Source: Inia geoffrensis (Eukaryota; Chordata; Mammalia; Artiodactyla; Iniidae). Taken from it: a stretch of 64,000 bases of DNA. Location of the stretch: contig CM070904.1 in NCBI GenBank assembly GCA_036417435.1, positions 64,364,408 to 64,428,407 of the forward strand. The letters run 5' to 3'. The notes below the pieces were generated by a model that saw nothing but the letters and a program-made list of their open reading frames with translations, did no database searches and was not told the DNA's origin. The position numbers and the translations under genes were made by a program. How positions within the stretch are numbered: the first letter of the stretch is position 1; each line of letters opens with the position of its first letter. Positions 11,715-24,389 of this stretch are shown piece by piece.

Positions 11715-14700
11715 CCACATACGTGCGTTAATACACAATATTTGTTTTTCTCTTTCTGACTTACTTCACTCTGTTTGACAGTCTCTAGATCCATCCACGT
11801 CTCAACAAATGACCCAATTTCATGCCTTTAAATAGCTGAGTAATATTCCATTGTATATATGTACCACATCTTCTTTATCCATTCGTCTGTCAATGGGCAT
11901 TAAGATTGCTTTCATGACCTGGTTATTGTAAAGAGTGCTGCAATGAACATTGGGGTGCATGTGTCTTTCTGAATTATGGTTTTCTCTGGGTATATGCCCA
12001 GTAGTGGGATTGCTGGGTCATATGGTAATTCTATCTTTAGATTTTTAAGGAACCTCCATACTGTTCTCCATAGTGGCTGTATCAATTTACACTGCCAACA
12101 GTGCAAGAGGGTTCCCTTTTCTCCGCACCCTCTCCAGCATTTGTTGTTTGTAGATTTTCTGATGATGCCCATTGTAACTGGTGTGAGGTGATACCTCAAT
12201 GTAGTTTTGATTTGCATTTCTGTAATAATTAGTGATGTGGAGCAGCTTTTCATGAGCTTCTTGGCCATCTGTATTTCTTCTTTGGAGAAATGTCTGTTTA
12301 GGTCTTCTGCCTATTTTTGGACTGGGTTGTTTGTTTTTTTAATATCCAGCTGCATGAGCTGTTTATATATTTTGGAGATTAATCCTTTGTCCGTTGATTC
12401 ATTTGCAAATATTTTCTCCCATTCTGAGGGTTGTCTTTTCATCTTGTTTATGGTTTCCTTTGCCGTGCAAAAGCTCTGAAGTTTCATTAGGTCCCATTTG
12501 TTTATTTTTGTTTTTCTTTCCATTACTCTACGAGGTGGATCAAAAAAGATCTTGCTGTGATTTATGTCAAAGAGTGTTCTTCCTATGCTTTCCTCTAAGA
12601 GTTTTATAGTGTCCGGTCTTACATTTAGGTCTCTAATCCATTTTGAGTTCATTTTTGTGTATGGTGTAAGGGAGTGTTCTAATTTCATTCTTTTACATGT
12701 AGCTGTCCAGTTTTCCCAGCACCACTTATGGAAGAGGCTGTCTTTTCTCCATTGTATATCTTTGCCTCCTTTGCCATAGATTAGTTGACCATAGGTGCGT
12801 AGGTTTATCTCTGGGCTTTCTATCTGTTCCACTGATCGATGTTTCTGTTTTTGTGCCAGTACCATATTGTCTTGATTATTGGAGCTTTGTAATATAGTCT
12901 GAAGTCAGGGAGTCTGATTCCTCCAGCTCCGTTTTTTTCCCTCAAGGCTGCTTTGGCTATTTGGGGACTTTTGTGTCTCCATACAAATTTTAAGATTTTT
13001 TGTTTTAGTTCTGTAAAAAATGCCATTGGTAATTTAATAGGGATTGCATTGAATCTGTGGATTGCTTTGGGTAGTATAATCATTTTCACAATATTGATAC
13101 TTCCAATCCAAGAACATGGTATATCTCTCCATCTGTTGGTATCACCTTTAATTTCTTTCATCAGTGTCTTACAGTTTTCTGCATACAGGTCTTTTGTCTC
13201 CTTAGGCAGGTTTATTCCTAGGTATTTTATTCTTTTTGTTGCAACGGTAAATGGGAGGGTTTCCTTAATTTCTCTTTCTGACCTTTCATTGTTAAGTGTA
13301 TAGGAATGCAAGAGATTTCTGTGCATTAAGTTTGTATCCTGCAACTTTACCAAATTCATTGATTAGTTCTAGTAGTTTTCTGGTGGAATCTTTAGGATTC
13401 TCTATGTATAGTATCATGTCATCTGCAAACAGTGACAGTTTTACTTCTTCTTTTCCAATTTGTATTCCTTTTATTTCTTTTTCTTCTCTGATTGCCATGG
13501 ATAGGACTTCCAAAACTATGTTGAATAATAGTGGTGAGAGTGGACATCCTTGTCTTGTTCCTGATCTTAGAGGAAATGCTTTCAGTTTTTCACCAGTTAG
13601 AATGACGTTTGCTGTGTGTTTGTCGTATATGGCCTTTATTATGTTGAGTGAGGTTCCCTCTGTGCCCACTTTCTGGAGAGTTTTTATCATAAATGGGTGT
13701 TGAATTTTGTCAAAAGCTTTTTCTGCATCTATTGAGATGGTCATATGGTTTTTATTCTTCAATTTGTTAATATGGTGTATCACATTGATTGATTTGTGAA
13801 TATTGAAGAATGCTTGCATCCCTGGGATAAATCCCACCTGATCATGGTGTATGATCATTTTAATGTGTTGTGGGATTCTGTTTGCTAGTATTTTGTTGGG
13901 ATTTTTGCATCTATATTCATCAGTGATATTGGTCTGCAATTTTATTTTTTTTGTAGTATCTTTGTCTGGTTTTGGTGTCAGGGTGATGGTGGCCTCATAG
14001 AATGAGTTTGGGAGTGTTCCTTCCTCTGCAATTTTTTGGAAGAGTTTGAGAAGGATGGGTGTTAGCTCTTCTCTAAATTTTTGATAGAATTCACCTGTGA
14101 AGTCATCTGGTCCTGGAGTTCTGTTTGTTGGAAGATTTTTAATCACTCTTTCAATTTCATTACGTGTGATTGGTCTGTTCATATTTTCTCTTTCTTCCTG
14201 GTTCAGTCTTGGAAGGTTATGCCTTTATAAGAATTTGTCCATTTCTTCCAGGTTGTCCATTTTATTGGCATACAGCTGTCTGTCTTAGGATGCTTTGTAT
14301 TTCTTTGGCGTCTATTGTAACTTCTCCTTTTTCATTTCTAAATTTATTGATTTGAGTCCTCTCCCTCTTTTTCTTGATGAGTCTGGCTAATGGTTTGTCA
14401 ATTCTGTTTATCTTCTTAAAGAACCAGCTTTTAGTTTTATTGATCTTTGTATTGTTTTCCTTGTTTCTATTTCATTTATTTCTGCTCTGGTTTTTATGAT
14501 TTCTTTCCTTCTGCTAACTTTGGGTTTTGTTTGTTCTTCTTTCACTAGTTCCCTTAGGTGTAAGGTTAGATTGTTTATTTGAGATTTTTCTTGTTTCTTG
14601 AGGCAGGCTTATATAGCTATAAACTTCCATCTTAGAACTACTTTTGCTGCATCCCATAGGTTTTGGATCGTCATGTTTTCATTGTCATTTGTCTCTAGGT

Positions 14701-15514
14701 ATTTTTCGATTTCCTCTTTGATTTCTTTAGTGATCTCTTGGTTATTTAGTAATGTATTGTTTAGCCTCCATGTGTTTGTTTTTTTTAAGTTTTTCCCTCT
14801 GTAATTCACTTCTAATCACATAGCGTTGTGGTCAGAAAAGATGCTTGATATGATTTCAATTTTCTTAAATTTACTGAGGCTTGATTTGTGACCCAAGATG
14901 TGAACTATCCTGGAGAATGTTCCGTGCACACTTGAGAAGAAAGTGTAATCTGCTGTTTTTGGATGGAATGTCCTATAAATATCAATTTAATCTGTCTGGT
15001 TTATTGTGTCATTTAAAGCTTCTGTTTCCTTATTTGTTTTCATTTTGGATGATCTGTCCATTGGTGTAAGGGAGGTGTTAAAGTCCCCCACTATTACTGT
15101 ATCACTGTCGATTTCCTCTTTAACAGTGGTTAGCAATTGCCTTATGTATTGAGGTGCTCCCATGTTGGGTGCATATATATTTATAATTGTTATATCTTCT
15201 TCCTGGATTGATCCCTTGATCATTATGTAATGTCCTTCCTTGTCTCTTGTAACATTCTTTCTATTAAAGTCTATTTTATCTGGTATGCATATTGCTGCTC
15301 CAGCTTTCTTCTGATTTCCATTTGCATGGAATATCTTTTTCTATCCCCTCACTTTCAGTGTGTATGTGTCCCTAGGTCTGAAGTGGGTCTCTTGTAGACA
15401 GCATATATATGGGTCTTGTTTTTGTATCCATTCAGCAAGCCTGTGTCTTTTGGTTGGAGTATTGAATCCATTCACATTTAAGGTAATTATCGATATGTAT
15501 GTTCCTATGACCAT
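11715..15514 (-). pseudogene. L1 'B' ORF2 (endonuclease/reverse transcriptase), disrupted
   Basis: ORF2 of L1 encodes an apurinic-type endonuclease, a reverse transcriptase and a Cys-rich C-terminus, which together perform target-primed reverse transcription in the nucleus. The start is taken as the ATG at 15512-15514, 58 nt after the ORF1 stop, followed by the conserved LNVNG motif. Endonuclease pieces include QETHF, VGDFNTSL (frame 14987-15223) and SDHNA. The RT core lies in the 296-codon frame 13292-14182, with an intact FADD catalytic motif encoded near 13415-13432. The C-terminal Cys motif ([17 protein letters not shown]) is in frame 11912-12268, one residue shorter than in L1 'C'. At least five frames (11912-12268, 12311-12865, 12820-13359, 13292-14182, 14609-15223) are separated by stops and frameshifts, so it is inactive. 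Confidence 0.92.
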
Positions 15515-15572
15515 TTTCTTAATTGTTTTGGGTTTGTTTTTGTAGGTCCTTTTCTTCTCTTGTGTTTTCCAC

Positions 15573-16499
15573 TTAGAGAAGTTCCTTTAGCATTTGTTGT
15601 AGAGTTGGTTTGGTGGTGCTGAATTCTCTTAGCTTTTGCTTGTCTGTAAAGCTTTTGATTTTTCCATCGAATCTGAATGAGATCCTTGCTGGGTAGATTA
15701 ATCTTGGTTGTAGGTTCTTCCCTTTCATCACTTTAAGTATATCATGCCACTCCCTTCTGGCTTGTAGAGTTTCTGCTGAGAAGTCAGCTGTTAACCTTAT
15801 GGGAGTTCCCTTGTATGTTATTTGTCGTTTTTCCCTTGCTGCTTTCAATAATTTTTCTTTGTCTTTAATTTTTGCCAGTTTGATTACTATGTGTCTCGGT
15901 GTGTTTCTCCTTGGGTTTATCCTGTATGGGACCCACTGTGCTTTCTGGACTTCGGTGGCTATTTCTTTTCCCATTTTAAGGAAGTTTTCGACTATAATCT
16001 CTTCAGATATTTTCTCACGTCCTTTCTCTCTCTCTTCTCCTTCTGGGACCCCTATAATGCGAACGTTGTTGCATTTAATGTTGTCCCAGAGGTCTCTTAG
16101 GCTGTCTTCATTTCTTTTCATTCTTTTTTGTTTATTCTGTTCCACAGCAGTTAATTCCACCATTCTGTCTTCCAGGTCACTTAACCATTCTTCTGCCTCA
16201 GTTATTCTGCTGTTCATTCCTTCTAGTGTAGTTTCCATTTCAATTATTTTATTAACTGTATTTCATTCAGTTATTGTATTCATCTCTGTTTGTTCTTTAA
16301 TTCTTCTAGGTCTTTGTTAAACATTTCTTGCATCTTCTCGATCTTTGCCTCCATTCTTTTTCTGAGGTCCTGGATCATCTTTACTATCATTATTCTGAAT
16401 TCTTTTTCTGGAAGTTTGTCTATCTCCACTTCATTTAGTTGTTTTTCTGGGGTTTTATCTTTGTTCCTTCATCTGGTACATAGTCCTCTGCCTTTTCAT
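15573..16499 (-). pseudogene. L1 'B' ORF1 (RNA-binding chaperone), disrupted
   Basis: ORF1p is the trimeric nucleic-acid chaperone of the L1 ribonucleoprotein. The probable start is the ATG at 16497-16499. A stop appears after about 14 codons, apparently from a one-base insertion, and further stops lie in the coiled-coil part. A 221-codon frame (15573-16238) keeps the end of the coiled coil (ITEAEEWLSDLEDRM), the RRM-like part (NVRIIGVPEGEE) and the C-terminal domain (AARE, RREWHDILKVM, PARISFRFDGKIKSF) to the normal end of the protein. The total would be about 308 codons, normal for artiodactyl L1 ORF1. Confidence 0.92.
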
Positions 16500-16655
16500 C
16501 TTGTCTATCTTTCTGTGAATGTGGGTTTTGTCCCACAGCCTGCAGGATTGTAGTTCTTGCTTCTGCTGTCTGCTCTCTGGTGGATGAGGCTATCTAAGAG
16601 GCTTGTGGAAGTTTCCTGATGGGAGGCACTGGTGGTGGGTAGAGCTGACTATTAT

Positions 16656-16930
16656 TTTCACTTTTGAAATCTAAACCCTCATTGTTAATAGTTTCTTTTT
16701 TCCTCAGTTGTGAATCAACACACTTGTTATGCCTGTTAGTGCTCCTTTCTCTTCCTTTCACAGGTTACATTCCTAGTTTCAGTGTTCTAAGGGAGCTGTT
16801 TACATACAACAGTTAATACACTTTTTGAGAAACCCATTGAAGACTTGTGAATGTTGAGGTAATGGGGAAAGTCCCATGCAGAATCAATGGATTTTAGTCC
16901 GTTTTCAGTTTTTCCTTCTAGTAGACTGAT
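16656..16930. other. Unique DNA beyond the L1 5' junction
   Basis: AT-rich, with no recognised repeat. Confidence 0.4.
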
Positions 16931-16952
16931 GGAAAGAGAGAGAGAGAAAGAA

Positions 16953-16983
<31 letters not shown>

Positions 16984-17000
16984 GGGAGAGAGAGAGAAGG
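16931..17000. repeat. (GA)n purine microsatellite
   Basis: About 70 nt of GA dinucleotides with GAAA and GGGA interruptions, all purine on the plus strand. The pure 70-nt homopurine tract can adopt triplex structure in principle. An 88-codon frame across it is low-complexity and not coding. Confidence 0.95.
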
Positions 17001-17644
17001 CATCCTTATCCTTTTCCCTTTAACAAAAACACTGACAAAGAAATAGTTAAGAAGAGTGTGCGAGGTTGGTGGGGTGATTCAAGTCTCCAACAGCTGAAAG
17101 GTTACTTAATTCAGAGCTGTGTTGAGTTTCCTGATCTATTCCTAGTCTCCTGATAGAAAAAGGTTTCACCCACAATCTGCAGTCAGCACTAGAGTTATAT
17201 TAAGTTGAAGAGGTTGATGCGTTCGTAAGTACATCAGCAAGGAAAGCAGTAAAAATCGTCAGAGGCAGAGAGGTCATCGTTAAGTATTGGAGAGTCCAGC
17301 CTAATAAATATAGTCCCCAGGCATGTGTGTGGGGAGAATGGGAAAAACAGTGGGCATCCTCATTTTATCAGGTTTTCTCTGTGACCCTTCTTTCCACAAA
17401 AATCTAGTGTGCTTTGGGAAAACGGCCTCTTGGCTAAAGACAATAGGCAGGCTTAGAAAATTAACAGCCAGAACAGATATCAAGACTTAGATGATCTGGC
17501 TCAATAGAGCCAGACGAAACTTGCAAAAGTTGGCTGCAGCTAATGCTTACAATCTCTCCCTGCTGTGACCCTCAGAGCCTTTATTTACTTATGGGAGAAT
17601 TTAACATGACTTTATTTGTATATCTCTGTTACTATAATGATGTT
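17001..17644. other. Unique DNA, no gene seen
   Basis: No recognised repeat or coding frame. Confidence 0.4.
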
Positions 17645-17650
17645 TATATA

Positions 17651-17687
<37 letters not shown>
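17645..17687. repeat. (TA)n/(TG)n microsatellite
   Basis: A short TG part followed by about 26 nt of uninterrupted TA. Confidence 0.9.
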
Positions 17688-17691
<4 letters not shown>

Positions 17692-17993
17692 TATTTTGTG
17701 ACTCCTATTAATTGACCTTACTGGCAAAGATTTTTTGTCAATTTTTTTATCTTCTGTTGAGCCAGCCAAGTTTACAAATGGAAAAACTTCTTTCTTCTTG
17801 ATTTCAAAATATCGCTGTGTTTTTGACATCACATCAACTAATTCTACATCAGAAGCATATCATAGCATTTTGTAAATTAAATGAGTATCTGTATTCCATT
17901 TCTATTTTCTAGATTTAAATATATTCCATTTTATCCAAGTCATTTAATTTACTAATAATCACTTAAGTTACTTTTAAAAGAACTATACTATTA

Positions 17994-18185
17994 ATAGCCC
18001 TGTAAAAGGCCGAATAGTAAATATTCTAAGTTTTGTGGGCCACCTAAGATCTCTGTCACTGCATAATCTTTTTAAAAAATAATCCTTTAAAAACATAAAA
18101 ATCATTCTTAGTTCTAGGGTCATGTTAGAAAGAGGCTGCAGACTGAATTTGGCCCATGGACCTTAATCTGATGACCCTTGGCATA
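17994..18185. mobile_element. hAT-Charlie-type DNA transposon relic (MER1 group)
   Basis: Landmarks of a common non-autonomous hAT element in order: ctgtaaaaggccgaatagt, aatattctaagttttgtggg, ccacctaagatctctgtcac, and at the far end tgaatttggcccatggacc followed by gatgaccctt. The internal part is shortened. I cannot fix the exact MER number. Confidence 0.65.
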
Positions 18186-21149
18186 AGTAATGGAAATTAT
18201 ATTTTAAAATTTGCTTTGCTATAACCAAATAGCTTTGCTTTTCCTCCACAGTATAATGGGGATAATAATGTAGGCAGACAGAATTGATAGGTATTCTGTA
18301 ATATGGGAGAGATGGCTCACTTTGAGAATAGGGATGTTAAACATTTCTAAATGCCCACAGTAATGTAGTCAACCTTTGTCTAGCGTAGTAAAATCTTAGA
18401 AAAACTGTGACCCAGTTTAGCACTGGTAGCAAAATTATTTTTGTTTCCAGAAAAGGCACCCTATGTAACTCTGAAATGTCATCTTCAATATTGTTCTTCG
18501 TTGAAGTTGGAGTAGGTTGGGCAGGTATAAGACTTGTCACTTCTCATCTGTGATAATATGATTTTCCACCCTTTTTTCCTGATTTCTAGCCAAATCTTCA
18601 TTCTTGATAACTAATAACAACAGTAATAGGGCTGTGTGCCTATGTGACGTTTTTCAGTTTGCAGAGTTCTCATTTGTAAATGAAAATAAAGCTGATTTCT
18701 CTGTGTTTTTTCGTTTCTAATAATACTTGTCAAAGATTCAATCTCATAACCAAGGAGAGATAGCTGAATCAAATTATCTTCAATACATATCAATGTATGT
18801 GTTTATTGACTCAATATATCCAAGGACAAGCACTCAGATATTGCGCATTTTCATTCAAATATTGCCAACGCTCATTCTAGCGTTATCCTTCCTGTCTTGC
18901 ACTTGCACTGCCTAATCTTACCTATGAAGGATGAGGAAAGGACTATGGCCTTAGTAGAATCATGTTGAGCAGGAGTCTTGTCTTCCATGACCTTTTGGAA
19001 TCTGGTCTTCTCTCATTTGGTGGCAGTCTTCTCTGGTTGTATAGCATTCATCTACTTTATCATATTCCAAATTAGACTTGTCATTTGTGAAAGCCTTGAG
19101 AATTCAGGGTGGGAGGGAGCACATCCCTATCATTGTCTTTCAGAAGGTTCTAGCTTAACTCACAGATATGCTAGTTAATAACCAGTCCTCTCGGAACCAC
19201 AGGCTTCATGCAATTTCTTCAGCCACTTTTAATCTTTGTCAGTCTCTCTCTCTCATATCCCATTCCTTCTCAACCCAAGCAAGGTTTCTCACTGAGGGTG
19301 GACACTGAAATGGGGACAAGGGAAAGGGAATGTAGCCCAACCAAATCAACATTTTAGAAAATCCATTTTTTCCTATTATTGGAAATGGAAATATTTTCAG
19401 ATATTCCTTGAATCAGATATGTAAATTGTGATGAAATCTAAGTTAGAATTCTGTTTGGGCACTATTTCCCAGAGAAAATTTAAACTCCTGAGTCCCAGTA
19501 TTTCCAACCAATCTCCAACCTCTTTGTCACCCTATACCAGTATTCATACTTCTCTTACTCTTTCTTCTTACTCAGATGGCATTGCCATAGCCAGTGCTAC
19601 AGATGCCAACATTTCTCCCATGGTAAGGAAGCTGCTGAAACATTGTACACACAAGTTAAACTGTTCAGAATCTAGCTGTGAGCTAAAGAGGAATTTGGGT
19701 AGTTCCTTTAGAACACCTGTGAGGTTAATGTGGAAGTTACCATATAGTTTTTCTTTGTTTATAAGCTGAGGTTGCAACAACAGAGGTGGAATCTTGCAAA
19801 AAGTGACATTTTGCAGCAAATTAAGAACACAGTGAGAAAAATCCCTTTAATTATACAAAGACTCATCTGAAGGATGTTAAATGCAAATATAAGTTCTTCA
19901 TATCCAAATGTATACATAGTCTTTTAATCTGCTAAAATTCAGTGCCACATGTCACAAAAAAAGCCCTCTAGGTATTTAAGAAATGCAGTATTTAAAAAAT
20001 ATATAGCTATATATTTTATGTGCATTTAAACAAATTTAAATTTTCCTTTACTGAGTGATTTGGTCAATTAAAAAATGTTACTGCACACTGAAGAGGACTG
20101 TGTGGTTATCATTTCCGGTATTTATAATTATTAAAGGTGTTGCTACCTTAACTTTGCCAAGTGAGAGGACTGATGGGATTAGGTCAAAAGTCTTTTCTAG
20201 CATTTAAGTTTCATGGATAATATAGAAGATTTCACACCGGTTTTTCTTGCTTTACATAACAGAGATATGATATGGTATCAGCATTGCTAAGGAATGTCAC
20301 ATATTCTTTGTGATGTTCTATATCAAATAGTATTAAAGATTTTATAAAAGTTTTAAAAGAATTTTATAATTTCTCAATAGCTGAAATAATAATTTTGTAA
20401 TCACTTATTATGAAAGGTTATGCAACTCAATCTATTCTTATAAATTAGCATTTCTTCAGAGAGATAAATTAAAAATCCACATAAACACTACTCCCTTAAG
20501 AGATCACAGAATCCTAGTTCTTTAGCACTGTTGAATTCATGCAAAGCTGTAAATTAACAGCCTAGATTGACAACATCCCTAGGAAATAACATTCCAAAAT
20601 CAAGTCAGAGTTTATAACATTCAAGATCTCTTATTTATAGCCTAAATCCTTTATGATCTTATTTAACATATTTTCTCTTCATTTCTCGTTGGACAGTGAA
20701 CAGCTTTGCACTATCAACATTTCCAAATTCTTTTGTTAATATTTCCTAACTTTTCTATTTTCCTTGTAATTATTTTCATCCTAGGCCTCTGATTCTTTTT
20801 CAGGGTTTCCAAGCTTATCTTAATTTATATACCTCATAAATTAATTTAGAAATGTTGCTTAATGATTAATCTACTTTAGTTCATGAACAAAATTATACAT
20901 TATATTTAATCAAATATTTGATTGTACATCACACTAACTTTCTAGTCAGCAGAACAAAGTTGACCAAAGTATAGATTACAACTTACTAGGTAACAACCAG
21001 CATCTTCTCAGCTCACCCATTTCAAGCTTGATTTGTGCAGTCTGGGGTGTGTTAAGTATGTTGCTGCACAGTTGATTTTAGGGAACTCAATTTCATTTGC
21101 TTGTAATCATTTTTTGAACTGTGAAGGTCATTTTTAATTCTAATCCTGT
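18186..21149. other. Unique AT-rich DNA, no gene seen
   Basis: About 3 kb with no clear repeat. A faint L2-like stretch (aatttaaactcctgagtcc, about 19470-19560) was not strong enough to call. A 113-codon frame (19428-19769) has no recognised domain. Confidence 0.4.
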
Positions 21150-21300
21150 CTTTCAAGGTGCTCACTCATCCTGATGATGTGATGTACTTGGCAAATTTAA
21201 TGACTACTCTCTCCAGCTCGTAATCAATCACATACAGAGATGGTAAATGTACACAGGACTGCTCTCTGCAAAACATCACCTGTTAAGGCCTTAGGGGCAA
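21150..21300 (-). repeat. Possible CR1/L3 LINE relic
   Basis: The stretch cttggcaaatttaatgact, then ctctccagctcgtaatcaat, then gcaaaacatcacctgttaagg resembles the reverse complement of the RT-proximal coding part of CR1/L3 LINEs (antisense of the 'FADDT..' neighbourhood and downstream). The match is by eye only. Such relics are often conserved among amniotes, so this may also be an exapted element. Confidence 0.35.
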
Positions 21301-21814
21301 TGGTTCTACATTGCGTTACTTTTAAATTCTCATGATTGCCTTATTCTCCACACTGAACCTCAGAGAAAGAAAACTACAAATATCGCTGAATTAAATGAGA
21401 CCAAATAGATACAGGAACGAGATCACCCTTGGGTGGCATCTTCCCTCAGGGCACTTTATAATCATGGCACCCTACCTTGATATTATTTCATGGACAAACC
21501 AGATAATTTGAGGGTGGGATATTTTTGCCTCTGCCAAATTTACTGTTCTTCTGATTTGTAAGACAAGCAACATCTATTTAGGAAAACTTTATTTTGTCCA
21601 CATGAAAAGAATTAGTTTCAGTGACAACTCCTTAAATGTTCTATTATTTTTGCGTAGAGTAAAAATGATAAAGTGAGGCTTTCAAGTTGTCAGCTCTGTA
21701 CCAAACAGTTCTACCTTCTATATGTTTTGCTTCAGGAACTGGAGAAGATTAAAATTTTATTTAAAGTTTTATTTCCTGTGTAGACCAATTTGCTTTCAAG
21801 ATTATAGATTGAAT
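21301..21814. other. Unique DNA, no gene seen
   Basis: No recognised repeat or frame. Confidence 0.35.
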
Positions 21815-21895
21815 CTCCAACACAGTTGCAAATGAGTTCTGGGTCTCTGTTTCCTTAACTGTAAAATGGAAATTTGGACTAGATCAGGTGCAGCA
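21815..21895 (+). repeat. Short MIR fragment
   Basis: The block tctgtttccttaactgtaaa followed by atggaaatttggactag matches the MIR core (cagtttcctcatctgtaaaatgg). Confidence 0.45.
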
Positions 21896-24389
21896 GGTGG
21901 TTTTCACCTGCAGTACCAATTGAAGTGGCTACCCTTAAGCCCTCTACTGCAAATTGTGAACTGGATTCTGTTTCACGGGAAAGAATGCTCTACGGAGTAG
22001 TGATGTCTCCCATGAGGAGATAAAAAGAGGAAAAAGATACTATGTATGTTATTTATTATCCCTGAACTAAATGATTTTTAAAGCCCCCTTTTGCTCTAAG
22101 ATTGAATGAGAACTTATCCAAAAGGAAAAAAAAGAAGAAAGAAAAAGTAACTCATATTATTCACATGAATACTCCCGAGAGAATATTGCCTAGTTGGAGT
22201 TCTGTTCCACCAGCTGGTTGGAGTAGAGAACCTGTGTTCAATATGATCAAGTAAAGGCTTGTGACCCACTGGTGGCCAGTGGTTTGCAGGTAAAGGGGCA
22301 AATGATATTAGTAGACCAGAGAACCCTTTATTTAAGATGAGCATGTGAGTCCACCCTTCTGTGTTCTGGGCATTTGACTCTAACTCCTTACACTCAATCA
22401 TTTGTGTATACTGCATCTTTCTGACTTCCCAGTTAAAAAATACTTGTTATTTTTTTTTGGTGTTTTTAACATTTCTCAGGCTAAATATCTAAATCAGGGC
22501 ACAAGTGACCTTTCATGATCTTGCCATTCATTATTCAATTTATACTTCAATGACACATTCCCTAACAAACCATACTATTATTCTCTTTAACTTTTTGTTT
22601 GGCCCATGAGTGGTAAAATTTACTCTAACCTGTCTTCTTTGAAGGTTAATAATTCATATAATTATCTGTGTAATGAAGGATGCACTCAGTCATAGCTGAT
22701 CAACTTTAAGTGTTGGACTTTATCTTATCAAGATATATGAACTATTGTAAACACTCGGGTGTGTGCAGGCTCCCTTTCATGTGTTAAACATGGACTGCAC
22801 TCTTTTCCCTAATAACATTTTCATGACAGGACCACTTTAACTTTTACCAGGAATGAACAGTTTGTAGCATTTTATGAATTCATGTTCACTGACAAGCAGA
22901 TTAATGCAGAATTTAGGAAGCAAAGTGAGAATAGTTTTGTTGTGAGTTTAAAAAAAAACACATTCTATTCCAAAATATTATAAACCAGACATGAAAAAAA
23001 TTAAATGCTCCTAGATCTGACTGGGAAAGGAACTAGAACTGGAAGTGTCCACCAGGATGTGAGGGTTGTTGCAGAGGAGGGGACTCAGGAGACAGTGGCG
23101 CAGGGCACACATGGGAGGATCCATTATGATATTTTGGAATAAATTGCAATTTCATTTTCTTTTACTCCCTACTTCCAAGTGGGTGAGGAACAAGGTCCAG
23201 TAATCTGAACAGAGATAATAAGTATGAGGCCCAGAAAGAAGTTTGCAACAGGAGCCTCCGACTGAGAGCTAAAACCCTGCTGGTGGAAAGGGTTTAGACA
23301 GATTGCAAAAAGATAATATATGACAATAAAATAGAACACGGTCATTTTACTCTTCATTGCTTTCAAAAAATCTATACTCTCTGGAAGCACTGACAATGCT
23401 CCCAAATTCTCATTTTGTTCTTAGATTTGTTGTATTTCTGGAAGATTGATTTTTGTTTCTATGTAGATACCATACTTTTATTATTTATATGGCCAAGTAT
23501 TTCTTTCTATTGTATATTTTCAAATACTTAATGAAAGATGCAAAGTGGTGGTGAAATATTATTTTCCCTATGTTCAAGAAAAATAATTATAGAGTTTTGA
23601 CATCTAGAGAGATATTTTTCTACGTACTTCCATTTAAGAAATAAATAAACTATGAGCCTTCAGAAAATGTCTGTCTACTCTGAATCACTTTTTTTTTTTT
23701 TCCTATTCTCTATGTGTTTTATGTTTAAACCATGTCTTTAATCTGGTCTTCTCCTAGAATTTAAAGATTTAGTCCCAAAATTGATTAACTTGTTATCCCT
23801 TAATAATATATTTTAGTACTGTGTTTAAAAATATATATATATAAAACAAACATGCAGTGCTGCTTGTACTTCTCATAGGTAGCAGTAAAATACTAACAGT
23901 TAAAATATACACCTTAAAATAAAATCTCAATCCATAAAATAATTTAAATTATCTAAGAAGCTTGATTTTTTGATTCTTCTTTCATTGACATGAAAATATG
24001 GGAGTGGCAAATACATTCATAAGGGAGAATTTACCTCCTTAGCTAGAGAAAGTTGTGTTTTATACTAGGCATTCTCTTTCAAATTTGATTCAGGATGAAG
24101 GCTCATATTTTCCCAAATTATGGCTATTGGCCTCCTTATCTCTTTAAGAATTTAATAAATTTATGTTGCTCATGATTGATGAACAAAAAATATAGTAAGG
24201 AGATGAACATTCCAGAAAACCTACCCTTTGGTTCAAAAATGGATTATTCATTGGTCCTAAAATTTTAAAAAATTTAATATTTTCCATTGAGATAACAGGC
24301 ATCAATTTATAAACTACTGACATTCTACTGCACTGCTCCAACTCAGTCCTATGGATTCATGACCTTTCAGGTGTTGAGGATTCCTAGAT
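21896..24389. other. Unique AT-rich DNA, no gene seen
   Basis: Includes a 100-codon antisense frame (22114-22416) whose C-terminus is only the translation of an A-rich run, and a T run at 23690-23701. No recognised repeat or gene. Confidence 0.4.

Larger units (their letters stand above)
11520..16655 (-). mobile_element. Long 5'-truncated L1 (L1 'B') with C-rich 3'UTR
   Basis: Antisense L1 of about 5.1 kb. From left to right: a T run (reversed poly(A)), an unusual 3'UTR with C-rich blocks (caccccccc around 11597-11620), ORF2, a 58-nt spacer, ORF1 and part of the 5'UTR, which stops near 16655 after ggtggtgggtagagctg. Its 3'UTR differs from those of the L1s at 4090-4488, 47372-53143 and 58258-60487, so it belongs to another subfamily. 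I could not find a convincing target duplication. The left flank ...gaagacatcattc and the right flank actattattttc share only a loose resemblance. Both reading frames are broken, so it is not mobile. Confidence 0.93.

Noticed and set aside
13292..14182. 296-codon antisense frame as a host reverse transcriptase gene
   Set aside because: It is the RT core of a broken L1 ORF2, with L1 ORF1, 5'UTR and 3'UTR in the expected positions.
16887..17153. 88-codon Arg/Glu-repeat protein
   Set aside because: Translation of the GA microsatellite.
19428..19769. 113-codon plus frame as a gene
   Set aside because: No recognised motif; the left part is faintly L2-like.
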